From Bacteroidia bacterium (lineage in GTDB: Bacteria > Bacteroidota > Bacteroidia > Chitinophagales > Saprospiraceae), in the NCBI GenBank assembly GCA_030431945.1, contig JAUIIF010000371.1, positions 1-5,073 of the forward strand: a stretch of 5,073 nucleotides of DNA, read 5' to 3'. Under the pieces are notes generated by a model. The model was given only the letters and a program-made list of their open reading frames with translations. It ran no database searches and was not told the DNA's origin. Each line of letters begins with the position of its first letter. Positions within the stretch are counted from its first letter, which is position 1. The position numbers and the translations under genes are program-made. This document shows positions 1-5,073 of this stretch, in pieces.

Positions 1-53
1 GCGCCGATCAGAAGGACGAGCGCGACGGCTCCGAGGATTATCTTCTTGTTCAT
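1..53 (-). CDS. Start of an exported protein, cut by the left window edge
   Basis: An ATG at 53-51 opens a frame that runs off the left edge after 17 full codons. The visible residues are MNKKIILGAVALVLLIG, a basic n-region followed by a hydrophobic core, as in a Sec signal peptide or lipoprotein signal. No Cys is reached before the edge, so it cannot be told whether this is a lipoprotein. It begins only 4 bases after the stop codon of the upstream single-heme lipoprotein gene, so the two are almost certainly co-transcribed, and by context it is probably another exported member of the redox cluster. Nothing about its function can be read from this fragment. Confidence 0.6.
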   Translation of the reverse strand, partial: MNKKIILGAVALVLLIG

Positions 54-57
54 TATT

Positions 58-423
58 TTAGTCATTTGGTGCGCCGGCAGCAATCCAGGCGGCTATTTTT
101 TCAATATTGCATTCCACGAGCTGCGGTGCATTCTTCGGCATCGGTGAGAAACCCGGCGTGTGCCGGATGGCACCAAGTAATTCCCCGTTATCGACGTAGG
201 TACGTAGCTGATCGTAGCCCTCCAGGGTAATGCCGCCGAAATTGTTGGCCGCATCGTGGCACTGGTAGCAATTGGCTACGATCAAGGGCAATACGTCAGT
301 TGAGTAGGTCGTACCCTCCGTCATACATTCAACCGTTCCGTAGAGGAATTCTTCCGAATCGTAGTAGCATCCGGCAAGCAGGGGAAGAAGTAGCGCGAAC
401 AGGGCTGATTTTTTCATTATCAT
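58..423 (-). CDS. Small single-heme cytochrome c lipoprotein
   Basis: The 121-residue product starts with a lipoprotein signal peptide: MKK, a hydrophobic core, then the lipobox LLAGC with Cys19 as the lipidation site. Acidic residues follow (YYDSEE), which resembles the Bacteroidota lipoprotein export signal and could mean surface exposure (inference). One heme c site is visible, CYQCH at residues 52-56, with a likely axial Met95 in SPMPKN. The C-terminal helix is the usual class I cytochrome c type, with IAAWIAAGAP. Cys33 and Cys105 lie outside the heme motif and may form a disulfide. From Cys33 to the end it aligns without gaps to the last 89 residues of the neighbouring two-domain cytochrome. 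The start may instead be the second ATG at 417 (MKKSALF), since no clear ribosome binding site decides between them. The role is presumably electron transfer in the cell envelope; the partner is unknown. Confidence 0.88.
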   Translation of the reverse strand: MIMKKSALFALLLPLLAGCYYDSEEFLYGTVECMTEGTTYSTDVLPLIVANCYQCHDAANNFGGITLEGYDQLRTYVDNGELLGAIRHTPGFSPMPKNAPQLVECNIEKIAAWIAAGAPND

Positions 424-485
424 TGATGTTTCTGCATTGGTTAATGCGTAGTGGACAGAATCAGGGGATGCAATTCGGTGGCGGA

Positions 486-1247
486 TTAATTCTCCGGAGC
501 ACCTTCCGCTATCCAGGCCGCAATCTGGTCAATCTTGCACTGGTCCAGTTTAGCTCCACCCTGGGGCATGCGGGAAAAGCCGGCCTGCCAATCGATACTG
601 CCCAATAACTGTCCACTTTCTGCCCGTGCTTTGATGCCGGCATAGTTGCTCAGGTCTATTCCTCCCGAAGGCGCTCCCCCGCTGTGGCACCCCTGGCAAT
701 TGACCTCAATAATTGGTTTGATGGTAGCCGCAAAGCTGACGTTCGTAGTCTGGCATCCCTGCCCTGAATTATCACACATTAAATTTTCGGCGCCTTCGAG
801 AATCCAGGTAGCGATCAGGTTAATCTGATCGGCCGGAAGACGGCTCCGTGGAGCCGGAGGCATGCGGTCATCGTTATCTTCCTCCACCAGTACTTCATAG
901 AGGTCGCTCCCGCTCAGGTCAAAGGGGCGAACGTCACCGGTGCGGACTACGTCGGCATAATTGTCCAGGACAACCCCGTCTTGTGCCGATGCCGCATCGT
1001 GGCAACCACTGAAGGCACAACTGGAGCGCAAAATGGGCAGAATTTGCTGCTCAAAATAAACTTTTGTGGAATCACACGGAACCTGCGTAGTATCGTTGCT
1101 CATGGTATCAATCACCGTAACCGTGGTATCCATTGGCATGAAATCATCATCCTCCGCCATCATGAACGGTTCGTGCCGGCAACCAGCTATCAACATCAGC
1201 ACAATGCCAGCTAAAACCAGAAAAGCAAGGCCGTTAGGAGCAGTCAT
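486..1247 (-). CDS. Lipoprotein with two cytochrome c domains
   Basis: The ATG at 1247 is chosen because it places a lipoprotein signal at the N-terminus, ending in LIAGC with Cys23. The open frame extends 38 codons further upstream, but those residues have no signal character. The product is 253 residues. An acidic linker (AEDDDF, about 31-36) follows the anchor. Domain 1 spans about 58-158, with a CX4CH heme motif (CAFSGCH, 77-83) and a candidate axial Met129 in RMPPAP. Domain 2 spans about 165-253, with a standard CQGCH (184-188), Met227 in RMPQGG and the helix IAAWIAEGAP. Additional Cys at 58, 158, 165 and 237 could pair as disulfides. Both domains resemble the small cytochrome c domains common in Bacteroidota and Planctomycetes. 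A diheme envelope electron carrier is the likely role. It lies 97 bases after the monooxygenase gene and 62 bases before the single-heme paralogue. Confidence 0.88.
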   Translation of the reverse strand: MTAPNGLAFLVLAGIVLMLIAGCRHEPFMMAEDDDFMPMDTTVTVIDTMSNDTTQVPCDSTKVYFEQQILPILRSSCAFSGCHDAASAQDGVVLDNYADVVRTGDVRPFDLSGSDLYEVLVEEDNDDRMPPAPRSRLPADQINLIATWILEGAENLMCDNSGQGCQTTNVSFAATIKPIIEVNCQGCHSGGAPSGGIDLSNYAGIKARAESGQLLGSIDWQAGFSRMPQGGAKLDQCKIDQIAAWIAEGAPEN

Positions 1248-1312
1248 GTAATCTCTTTTTCTTAGTAACTCAAAATAACCACTGTCTGGTCTTTTCTCTG
1301 GCCGGCAGTTCG

Positions 1313-1342
1313 CTGAACGGGAAAAACAAAGACCTGAACGGG
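1313..1342 (-). repeat. Pair of 9-bp direct repeats in the intergenic gap
   Basis: The 9-mer CTGAACGGG (plus strand) occurs at 1313-1321 and again at 1334-1342, so the copies start 21 bp apart, about two helical turns. Both lie in the 97-bp gap between the monooxygenase gene (stop at 1345) and the two-domain cytochrome lipoprotein gene (start at 1247). The spacing puts both copies on one face of the helix, as in tandem operator sites, but no regulator is visible in the window and chance is possible. The rest of the gap shows no convincing promoter or terminator. Confidence 0.35.
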
Positions 1343-1344
1343 CA

Positions 1345-2544
1345 TCAGTCAAACAAATCATGCGCCAGGTAAAGGAAGATAGCCGCGGCTTTCAGTTCAT
1401 CCTCTTCATTCCTGACCTGGATTAAGTAGTTCCCGTAGGGGAGCCCCGTTAGGTCAACGGGCAACTGGTGGTGGCCCTGCGCAAAGACGCGTGCTTCAGA
1501 AACAGTACGCAGCGGCGTACCCGAAAAGTCGGTAATCTCGATCCGGTAGGTCCCCGCTGCCGGAAGGTTAAGACCTATAGCCCCCTGCGATCCGCAGAAG
1601 TTTACCGGACCGGGCTTAAGCAGCTGCTCCGGTTGGGTCGCTCGGTAGCTAAAATACACCAGCATCATTTCCTCGTACATTCCTTTACCCCAGGACATAT
1701 CCCGGGGCGGATCGTTGGGGTTGGCCAGGTTGGCGGAGGTGTTATCGTAGGTCGTCAGGGAATGAACAATGGTTCCTTCCGGAAGGAAGATGGGGGAACG
1801 GAAGGTAAAACCCTGCTTAAAATGGAAGTCCCAATCCTCTATCCGTAATAAGAGCCTGGAGGTTTGACTGTCGGGAAATGTCGCAAAGACATCAAATTTG
1901 CGGCCGAGGAAATGGGCGTGAGGAAAAATATTCGTTATTTCCAGATCGTACGGTACCCTGAATTTTGCGTGAACGCGGCAAACTTCATTCGCGGGCAGGG
2001 CAAAGGTGTCGTTGGTCATTACGTACGGGTTGATTAAAGCAGCTGTTCGGACAGGATGGCGCACCGGTTGGTCCGCCCACTGCAACTTTACCACCGAGGA
2101 ATCCCGCTGAGGCACGCCCGTTGGCCCGTAGTGTAGGTGAACGAGTAACCGGGCGCCCTTAGGCAACCATTTTGCCTGGCCCTCCGGCAGTTGTTCTGCT
2201 CCCTGCCCGGGGGCCCAGGTATACCACCGGCTTTCCGCAGGGACAAAGCCAATTTCTCCGAAACTAAAGTACCCGTAGCCGGGGTCCCAATCATCCAGCG
2301 CCCGATAACGCTCCGTCGTGTCCACAGAAATCATTACTCCCTTGACAATCCCACGGTTACCCGGCGCAAAGGAGATACTTTTCACCCATTTCCCCTCTTT
2401 TAATCCAGTAGGAAGCACAAAAACGCGGTACTGGTCATAATAGACCCCGTATTGCTCGAAGGATTCATCCATACTAAGTACCAGGTCCGGATTATTAAGG
2501 GGCGGCGGCGGCGTTTCCGTCCACCCAGGCACTAATTTGCGCAA
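1345..2544 (-). CDS. PHM-like copper type II monooxygenase domain, downstream half of a frame-split gene
   Basis: This frame encodes the copper type II, ascorbate-dependent monooxygenase fold (peptidylglycine monooxygenase-like) that in its bacterial relatives directly follows a cytochrome c domain. The first in-frame start is a TTG at 2544 inside the upstream cytochrome frame. It gives 399 residues with no signal peptide, so independent expression as an exported enzyme is unlikely. Family landmarks, counted from that TTG, are the PPPP linker (12-15), NPDLVL (18-23), FVLPTGL (42-48), PGNR (61-64), WAPG (110-113), LPKGA (127-131), the His-rich HLHY (136-139), PHAH (208-211, the CuM HxH pair), IEDWDFHF (235-242), YDN (266-268) and EEMM (291-294, the CuM Met, probably 293). 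The expected CuH His-His after PGNR is K68-G69. About 85 C-terminal residues, with GTYRIEITDFSG and LPYGNYLIQV, form an Ig-like domain resembling a T9SS sorting domain but with an unusual LAHDLFD end. The substrate is unknown. Confidence 0.85.
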   Translation of the reverse strand: MRKLVPGWTETPPPPLNNPDLVLSMDESFEQYGVYYDQYRVFVLPTGLKEGKWVKSISFAPGNRGIVKGVMISVDTTERYRALDDWDPGYGYFSFGEIGFVPAESRWYTWAPGQGAEQLPEGQAKWLPKGARLLVHLHYGPTGVPQRDSSVVKLQWADQPVRHPVRTAALINPYVMTNDTFALPANEVCRVHAKFRVPYDLEITNIFPHAHFLGRKFDVFATFPDSQTSRLLLRIEDWDFHFKQGFTFRSPIFLPEGTIVHSLTTYDNTSANLANPNDPPRDMSWGKGMYEEMMLVYFSYRATQPEQLLKPGPVNFCGSQGAIGLNLPAAGTYRIEITDFSGTPLRTVSEARVFAQGHHQLPVDLTGLPYGNYLIQVRNEEDELKAAAIFLYLAHDLFD

Positions 2545-2821
2545 TCTCTTTTCCCGTCAGTTGCCGGGAACCGACGATGGGAGCGGCGGACGCAACGGCC
2601 CGGGACGGAGGCATTAACTTTTCCCGGGTAACGTAGGCGATCATCCGTCCGTAAGCCGCAACTTCCTCATAATTCGTCAGGGGCATGGGGCCAATATCTC
2701 CTCCCTGGTGACAGGGCATGCAGGAACGGGCAAGCAACGGTGCAATATCCCGGTAATACTCCGGTGACTGGGCGGCAGCCGCTAACGACCAAACGAAGAA
2801 AAAAAGGAATAGTAATCTCAA
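2495..2821 (-). CDS. Cytochrome c domain, upstream half of the frame-split monooxygenase gene
   Basis: The TTG start at 2821 overlaps the TGA stop of the redoxin gene in a TTGA arrangement and is preceded by AAGAAGG. No ATG lies nearby in frame, and this start yields a clean Sec signal peptide (MRLLFLFFFVWSLAAAAQS). The 108-residue product carries a heme c site CMPCH (34-38), the family motif GDIGPMPLTNYEEV (41-54), a likely axial Met70 in EKLMPPS, and a closing helix QISAWVDG. It then reads through four Ala codons into tandem TAA stops. In related bacterial proteins this domain continues straight into the PHM-like copper domain, which is found here in the +1 frame immediately after WVDG. It is therefore read as the N-terminal domain of an approximately 491-residue exported heme/copper enzyme that is broken, mis-sequenced or recoded. 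A genuinely separate small cytochrome is the alternative. Confidence 0.82.
   Translation of the reverse strand: MRLLFLFFFVWSLAAAAQSPEYYRDIAPLLARSCMPCHQGGDIGPMPLTNYEEVAAYGRMIAYVTREKLMPPSRAVASAAPIVGSRQLTGKEIAQISAWVDGNAAAAP
2500..2520 (-). other. Frame-change site joining the cytochrome and monooxygenase frames
   Basis: On the minus strand this stretch reads ACGGAAACGCCGCCGCCGCC, a short A run followed by GCC repeats. The upstream frame reads DGNAAAA and then stops at TAA TAA; the frame one base later reads TETPPPPLNN and continues into the copper domain. Removing one base of the A run (plus-strand TTT at 2514-2516) would give WVDGTPPPPLNNPDL, joining the two family motifs and yielding 491 residues from 2821 to 1345. 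Base insertion, assembly error or recoding cannot be told apart from one sequence. Confidence 0.7.
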
Positions 2822-3339
2822 CCTTCTTGCTTTGCTGCGGTGATGAAGCAGCCAACGGCAGCGGGCCAGGGAGCGGTGGGAATATGGCCTTCCTCTAGCC
2901 GGCGGAGCATCGTCCTCAAGTCATTGGTGCGTTCCCCGTGCCGCATTTTACCCGGCGCTGCGTACGCATTGCTAACGCGGCCACGATAATAAACCTGTCG
3001 CGTGGCACTATCCACAATCACTACTTCCGGGGTGACCGTTGCTTCCAGCCGGCGCGTCAGTTGCTGTCGGGGGTCGAGCTTAGCCTCCCAAGCCGTCAGT
3101 TCATACTTGCTCAGGAAGGATTGAGCAGATTGTGCAGTGCTGGTCGCTACGGGGAATACAGCGTAAAAATTAGCCACCTCCCGGTATGTCTTTGCCGCTT
3201 CCCGCAATGGTTTAGCCATATAGATGCTGATCGGGCACTCCTCGGCCACGAAAACATAAACGTCGTAGGCCTGCTGGCCGGCCAAACTGTGTGTCAGTAA
3301 AAATAGTATTACTAAAATACTGTTTTTCAGGTATTTCAT
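2818..3339 (-). CDS. Exported thioredoxin-fold redoxin with CPIS motif
   Basis: The ATG at 3339 is preferred over an upstream in-frame start at 3462 because it puts a signal peptide first (MKYLKNSILVILFLLTHSLA, cleavage near 20/21), giving 173 residues. After the signal comes a thioredoxin fold: strand YDVYVFV (25-31), a single Cys35 in ECPIS where thioredoxins have CxxC, LDP near 88-90, the cis-Pro strand TVTPEVVIVD (101-110), and YYRGRV (117-122). A second Cys164 sits in AVGCFI near the C-terminus. This CPIS plus VGC(x)I pattern is typical of redoxin-like proteins encoded beside cytochrome c/PHM-like copper proteins. The gene's stop overlaps the next start by four bases, so translation is probably coupled. 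A role in copper or thiol handling for the downstream enzyme is inference; a resolving CxxC for classical oxidoreductase activity is absent. Confidence 0.85.
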   Translation of the reverse strand: MKYLKNSILVILFLLTHSLAGQQAYDVYVFVAEECPISIYMAKPLREAAKTYREVANFYAVFPVATSTAQSAQSFLSKYELTAWEAKLDPRQQLTRRLEATVTPEVVIVDSATRQVYYRGRVSNAYAAPGKMRHGERTNDLRTMLRRLEEGHIPTAPWPAAVGCFITAAKQEG

Positions 3340-3353
3340 TTTGTTGATTTTAA

Positions 3354-3383
3354 ACAATTTAGGGGGCGCGAACGCAGGTGCAA
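3354..3383 (-). promoter_or_regulatory. Candidate Bacteroidota-type promoter for the redoxin gene
   Basis: In the 131-bp gap upstream of the redoxin start, the minus strand has TTG at 3383-3381, a 19-base spacer, and TAAATTGT at 3361-3354. The Bacteroidota pattern is a -33 TTG/TTTG and a -7 TAnnTTTG with about 19-21 bases between. The spacing fits exactly, and the -7 box matches at T, A, T, T but misses the last two bases. Transcription would start only about ten bases before the ATG at 3339. No Rho-independent terminator is seen after the preceding gene, so read-through from it is also possible. Confidence 0.35.
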
Positions 3384-3470
3384 TTAAAGTGATAAGTAGC
3401 CGGGTGACCGCAAATTTCCCGGCTCCTGTGGCTTTTGCCGGTACCTGCGGCCGCGCCCACAAAAAAATAA

Positions 3471-5073
3471 TTACTGGACGACTACTTTGGCCAGGTAATA
3501 GCCAGCTGTCCCCCTCACCCTCAGCAGGTAGATGCCGGCAGGAAGATGGGCGGGCCCGATAAACGGTACCGCTGCTGCACCAACTACCTTCCTTTCGAAT
3601 AGTGGTCTGCCGTTGAGGTCCAGCAAAGTGATGGGCAGGGTTGTCCCCAGGTCCGCCGGGCGCAGCCCGCTCAGGGTCCAGGACGGTTGGGAACGCCCCA
3701 CGGGGTTCGGGTAAACGATGAGCGAGCTGGTCCTTGTTGTGGGCCCTCCGGTTGACACCGTACCAACGGTGATGGTCTCACAGTAGTTACGCGTACAGTC
3801 GTTCAGAGTATCCTGAACGAGAAGACAGACCCGGTACTCCCCGCCGGCAGCGTACTGGTGTACGGGGTGCTGCACCCGACTGGTTGCTCCGTCACCAAAA
3901 CCCCACAGCCAGGTCGTGGCACCTGCTGCTTCACCGGTAAAGCGCAACGTAAAATCAGTTTCCGCAGTAAAGGAAAAGCCTGCCGTAAAGGCACTGCAAC
4001 CGATGGTACATTCTGGGGTCCGGAACGGTACGGTAACGGCACAAAAATCTGTTTCCAGGTCCTGCAGGGTCAGTAGCCGTTCCAGGCCGTCCCCCGGCAG
4101 GGTGAGGGTAATTTCATTGGCACCGTTCGGGTTGTCGTAGCGGTAGATGGAATCGAGCGCTTCACCATCCAGATAAACCCTGAACCCGCTACTTCCCAGA
4201 CTTGCGTTAAAGGTGATGGGTACCATGACCATGCCATCAGCACAGCTTTCCATTGCGGTAATTGTTCCGGCCATCCCGATGCCATTCGGGCCACCGTGGG
4301 GGATGCAGTAATAGCCGTGTTGTCCGGGTTCTGTGATCACAATTTCGTAGGTATCCCCGAGATTTAATAATCCAGAGTCCCATACTAACGGACCACTCCG
4401 CGCATCGGAGGTACTGGTGTGGGGAATCTGCCCGGTCCAGATAAAAGCGACCGTATCTCCCACCTGAACGGAAAGGTCTCTGGGGAAAAAATCAAAATCG
4501 CGCACGGCGACTTCATGCCGTCGCGCACCAGCTAAGGCTTCAAGATTAGTAATGGTACAAAAGCCTGTACAATTCGGAAGCGATAATTGCCGGGTGGCCA
4601 CACAAGCACTATTGGCGACGTCTGCTACCGAAATTGTAGTCATTTGTCCGGTGGCCGGAACCGCGATCTCTACGATAGTCGTTCCACCGTTAACGTAACC
4701 AAACGGACTTCCAGCCCAGATAACGCCATCCACTAAGATGTTGAAGCCATCCATTCCGGGGATGTCGGTACTGATCGTTAAGCGAACGGCAATTTTGTTT
4801 TCCTCGTCACATTCACCCGCAATTACTGCTTCCAGGTCAACCGCACAGGTATCCGTTGGCGGGCAAATATCTGTGGTAATTGTCGTGGTAGCCGAACAAG
4901 TCGGATCATCGGCGTCGCGAATTTCAATGGTGTGGCTCTGGCCGTCACCGGCGACGAAAACGGAAGTAGCCGTCGTCCCGGAAGGGTCGTAGGCAAAAGG
5001 CCCGCCGGCGATGGCGCTGCCGTCCACGAAGACGTGGTAGCCGGCGCCGGTCCCGGCGCTGTTGAAGGAAAGG
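3471..5073 (-). CDS. T9SS-secreted blue copper protein with repeats and PKD domain, 5' end outside window
   Basis: The frame is open from the right edge to a TAA at 3473-3471, giving 534 visible codons; the N-terminus is missing. Residues here are counted from the GTG at 5027, which is an internal Val codon. In order: Ig-like repeat 1 (to about 55), repeat 2 (61-153), a plastocyanin/cupredoxin domain (about 168-256), repeat 3 (262-340), a PKD domain (345-421) with WGFGDG (375-380), and a T9SS type A sorting domain (436-518) with YPNP (439-442), LPAGIYLLRV (495-504) and the end AKVVVQ. The cupredoxin has a full type 1 copper set: His203 (IPHTS), Cys241 and His244 (CIPH), Met252 (GIGM). The protein is presumably exported to the surface or medium and holds a blue copper centre for electron transfer. 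It ends 131 bases before the redoxin gene. Partners are unknown; a purely structural adhesin role is the alternative. Confidence 0.92.
   Translation of the reverse strand, partial: LSFNSAGTGAGYHVFVDGSAIAGGPFAYDPSGTTATSVFVAGDGQSHTIEIRDADDPTCSATTTITTDICPPTDTCAVDLEAVIAGECDEENKIAVRLTISTDIPGMDGFNILVDGVIWAGSPFGYVNGGTTIVEIAVPATGQMTTISVADVANSACVATRQLSLPNCTGFCTITNLEALAGARRHEVAVRDFDFFPRDLSVQVGDTVAFIWTGQIPHTSTSDARSGPLVWDSGLLNLGDTYEIVITEPGQHGYYCIPHGGPNGIGMAGTITAMESCADGMVMVPITFNASLGSSGFRVYLDGEALDSIYRYDNPNGANEITLTLPGDGLERLLTLQDLETDFCAVTVPFRTPECTIGCSAFTAGFSFTAETDFTLRFTGEAAGATTWLWGFGDGATSRVQHPVHQYAAGGEYRVCLLVQDTLNDCTRNYCETITVGTVSTGGPTTRTSSLIVYPNPVGRSQPSWTLSGLRPADLGTTLPITLLDLNGRPLFERKVVGAAAVPFIGPAHLPAGIYLLRVRGTAGYYLAKVVVQ
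4008..5073 (-). repeat. Three Ig-like protein repeats, the third separated by the cupredoxin domain
   Basis: Within the secreted blue copper protein three diverged units of roughly 80-95 residues recur: unit 1 from the right edge to 4863 (incomplete), unit 2 at 4847-4569, unit 3 at 4244-4008. Shared landmarks are a G-Y/F-x-V/I-x-V/L-D-G strand (GYHVFVDG, GFNILVDG, GFRVYLDG), a Y-x-x-x-G turn, a G-D/T-G-Q/L turn, an I/L-x-D segment, and closing Cys residues (CSATTTI..C, CVATRQL..C, CAVTVPF..C). Units 1 and 2 are adjacent; unit 3 follows the cupredoxin domain. The repeat is at protein level and has diverged in DNA. Confidence 0.75.

Noticed and set aside
434..447. A small inverted repeat, GCATT-GGTT-AATGC, between the two lipoprotein genes.
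   Set aside because: The stem has only five pairs, mostly A-T, and no T-run follows on the minus strand, so it is not a credible terminator.
300..608. A plus-strand open frame of 102 codons bridging the two cytochrome lipoprotein genes.
   Set aside because: It runs antisense through heme motifs and the C-terminal coding of the minus-strand genes, and its product has no recognisable features.
1248..1361. N-terminal extension of the two-domain cytochrome to 1361.
   Set aside because: It would overlap the end of the monooxygenase gene and displace the lipoprotein signal that begins at 1247.
1468..1848. A plus-strand open frame of 126 codons antisense to the copper domain.
   Set aside because: The opposite strand here encodes family-conserved motifs (DWDF, YDN, EEMM), and the plus-strand product looks like random reverse-frame sequence.
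2500..2513. The GCC/GGC trinucleotide run as the direct cause of the frame change by slippage.
   Set aside because: Slippage by whole repeat units changes length in threes and keeps the frame; the adjacent A run is the better candidate.
3340..3462. N-terminal extension of the redoxin gene to an upstream in-frame start at 3462.
   Set aside because: The added 41 residues would bury the signal peptide and would place the promoter candidate inside the coding region.
3421..3470. GC-rich palindromic bases (GCGGCCGC, GGTACC) and a T-run after the secreted copper protein, as a possible terminator.
   Set aside because: On the transcribed strand the T-run comes before the GC-rich part, which is the wrong order for a Rho-independent terminator.

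Overview
The window reads as one strand of a Bacteroidota genome: every supported gene lies on the minus strand, so transcription runs from the right edge to the left edge. A type IX secretion (T9SS) C-terminal domain with a YPNP motif, a PKD domain, lipoproteins with acidic residues after the lipobox Cys, sparse Shine-Dalgarno signals and one Bacteroidota-style promoter candidate all point to this phylum. The base composition, around half G+C or slightly more by eye, would suit a Saprospiria/Lewinella-like lineage, but that placement is inference.

Layout in transcription order. (1) 5073-3471: the 3' part of a large secreted protein with Ig-like tandem repeats, a complete type 1 copper (plastocyanin-like) domain, a PKD domain and a T9SS sorting domain. 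(2) A 131-bp gap with a promoter candidate. (3) 3339-2818: an exported thioredoxin-fold 'redoxin' with a single-Cys CPIS motif. (4) 2821-1345: a cytochrome c domain followed by a PHM-like copper type II monooxygenase domain. These are normally parts of one polypeptide, but here they are split by a +1 frame change near 2500-2520. (5) A 97-bp gap with a 9-bp direct repeat. (6) 1247-486: a lipoprotein with two cytochrome c domains. (7) 423-58: a small single-heme lipoprotein, closely related to the second domain of the previous gene. (8) 53-1: the first 17 codons of another exported protein.

The genes share a theme: all encode exported or lipid-anchored redox proteins that use copper (blue copper domain, PHM-like domain) or heme c (up to four heme sites). 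The redoxin and cytochrome c/monooxygenase pair is a recurrent neighbourhood in environmental bacteria. Here it sits beside a T9SS-secreted blue copper protein and two cytochrome lipoproteins that may be surface-exposed. A working hypothesis is an extracytoplasmic copper/heme electron-transfer module. Its substrate cannot be read from the sequence.

The points most worth checking are the frame break in the monooxygenase gene, the replacement of the expected CuH His-His pair by Lys-Gly, and the ungapped duplication relating the two cytochrome lipoproteins. There are no RNA genes, mobile elements or CRISPR arrays that I can support, and no stretch over 300 bases lacks a gene.
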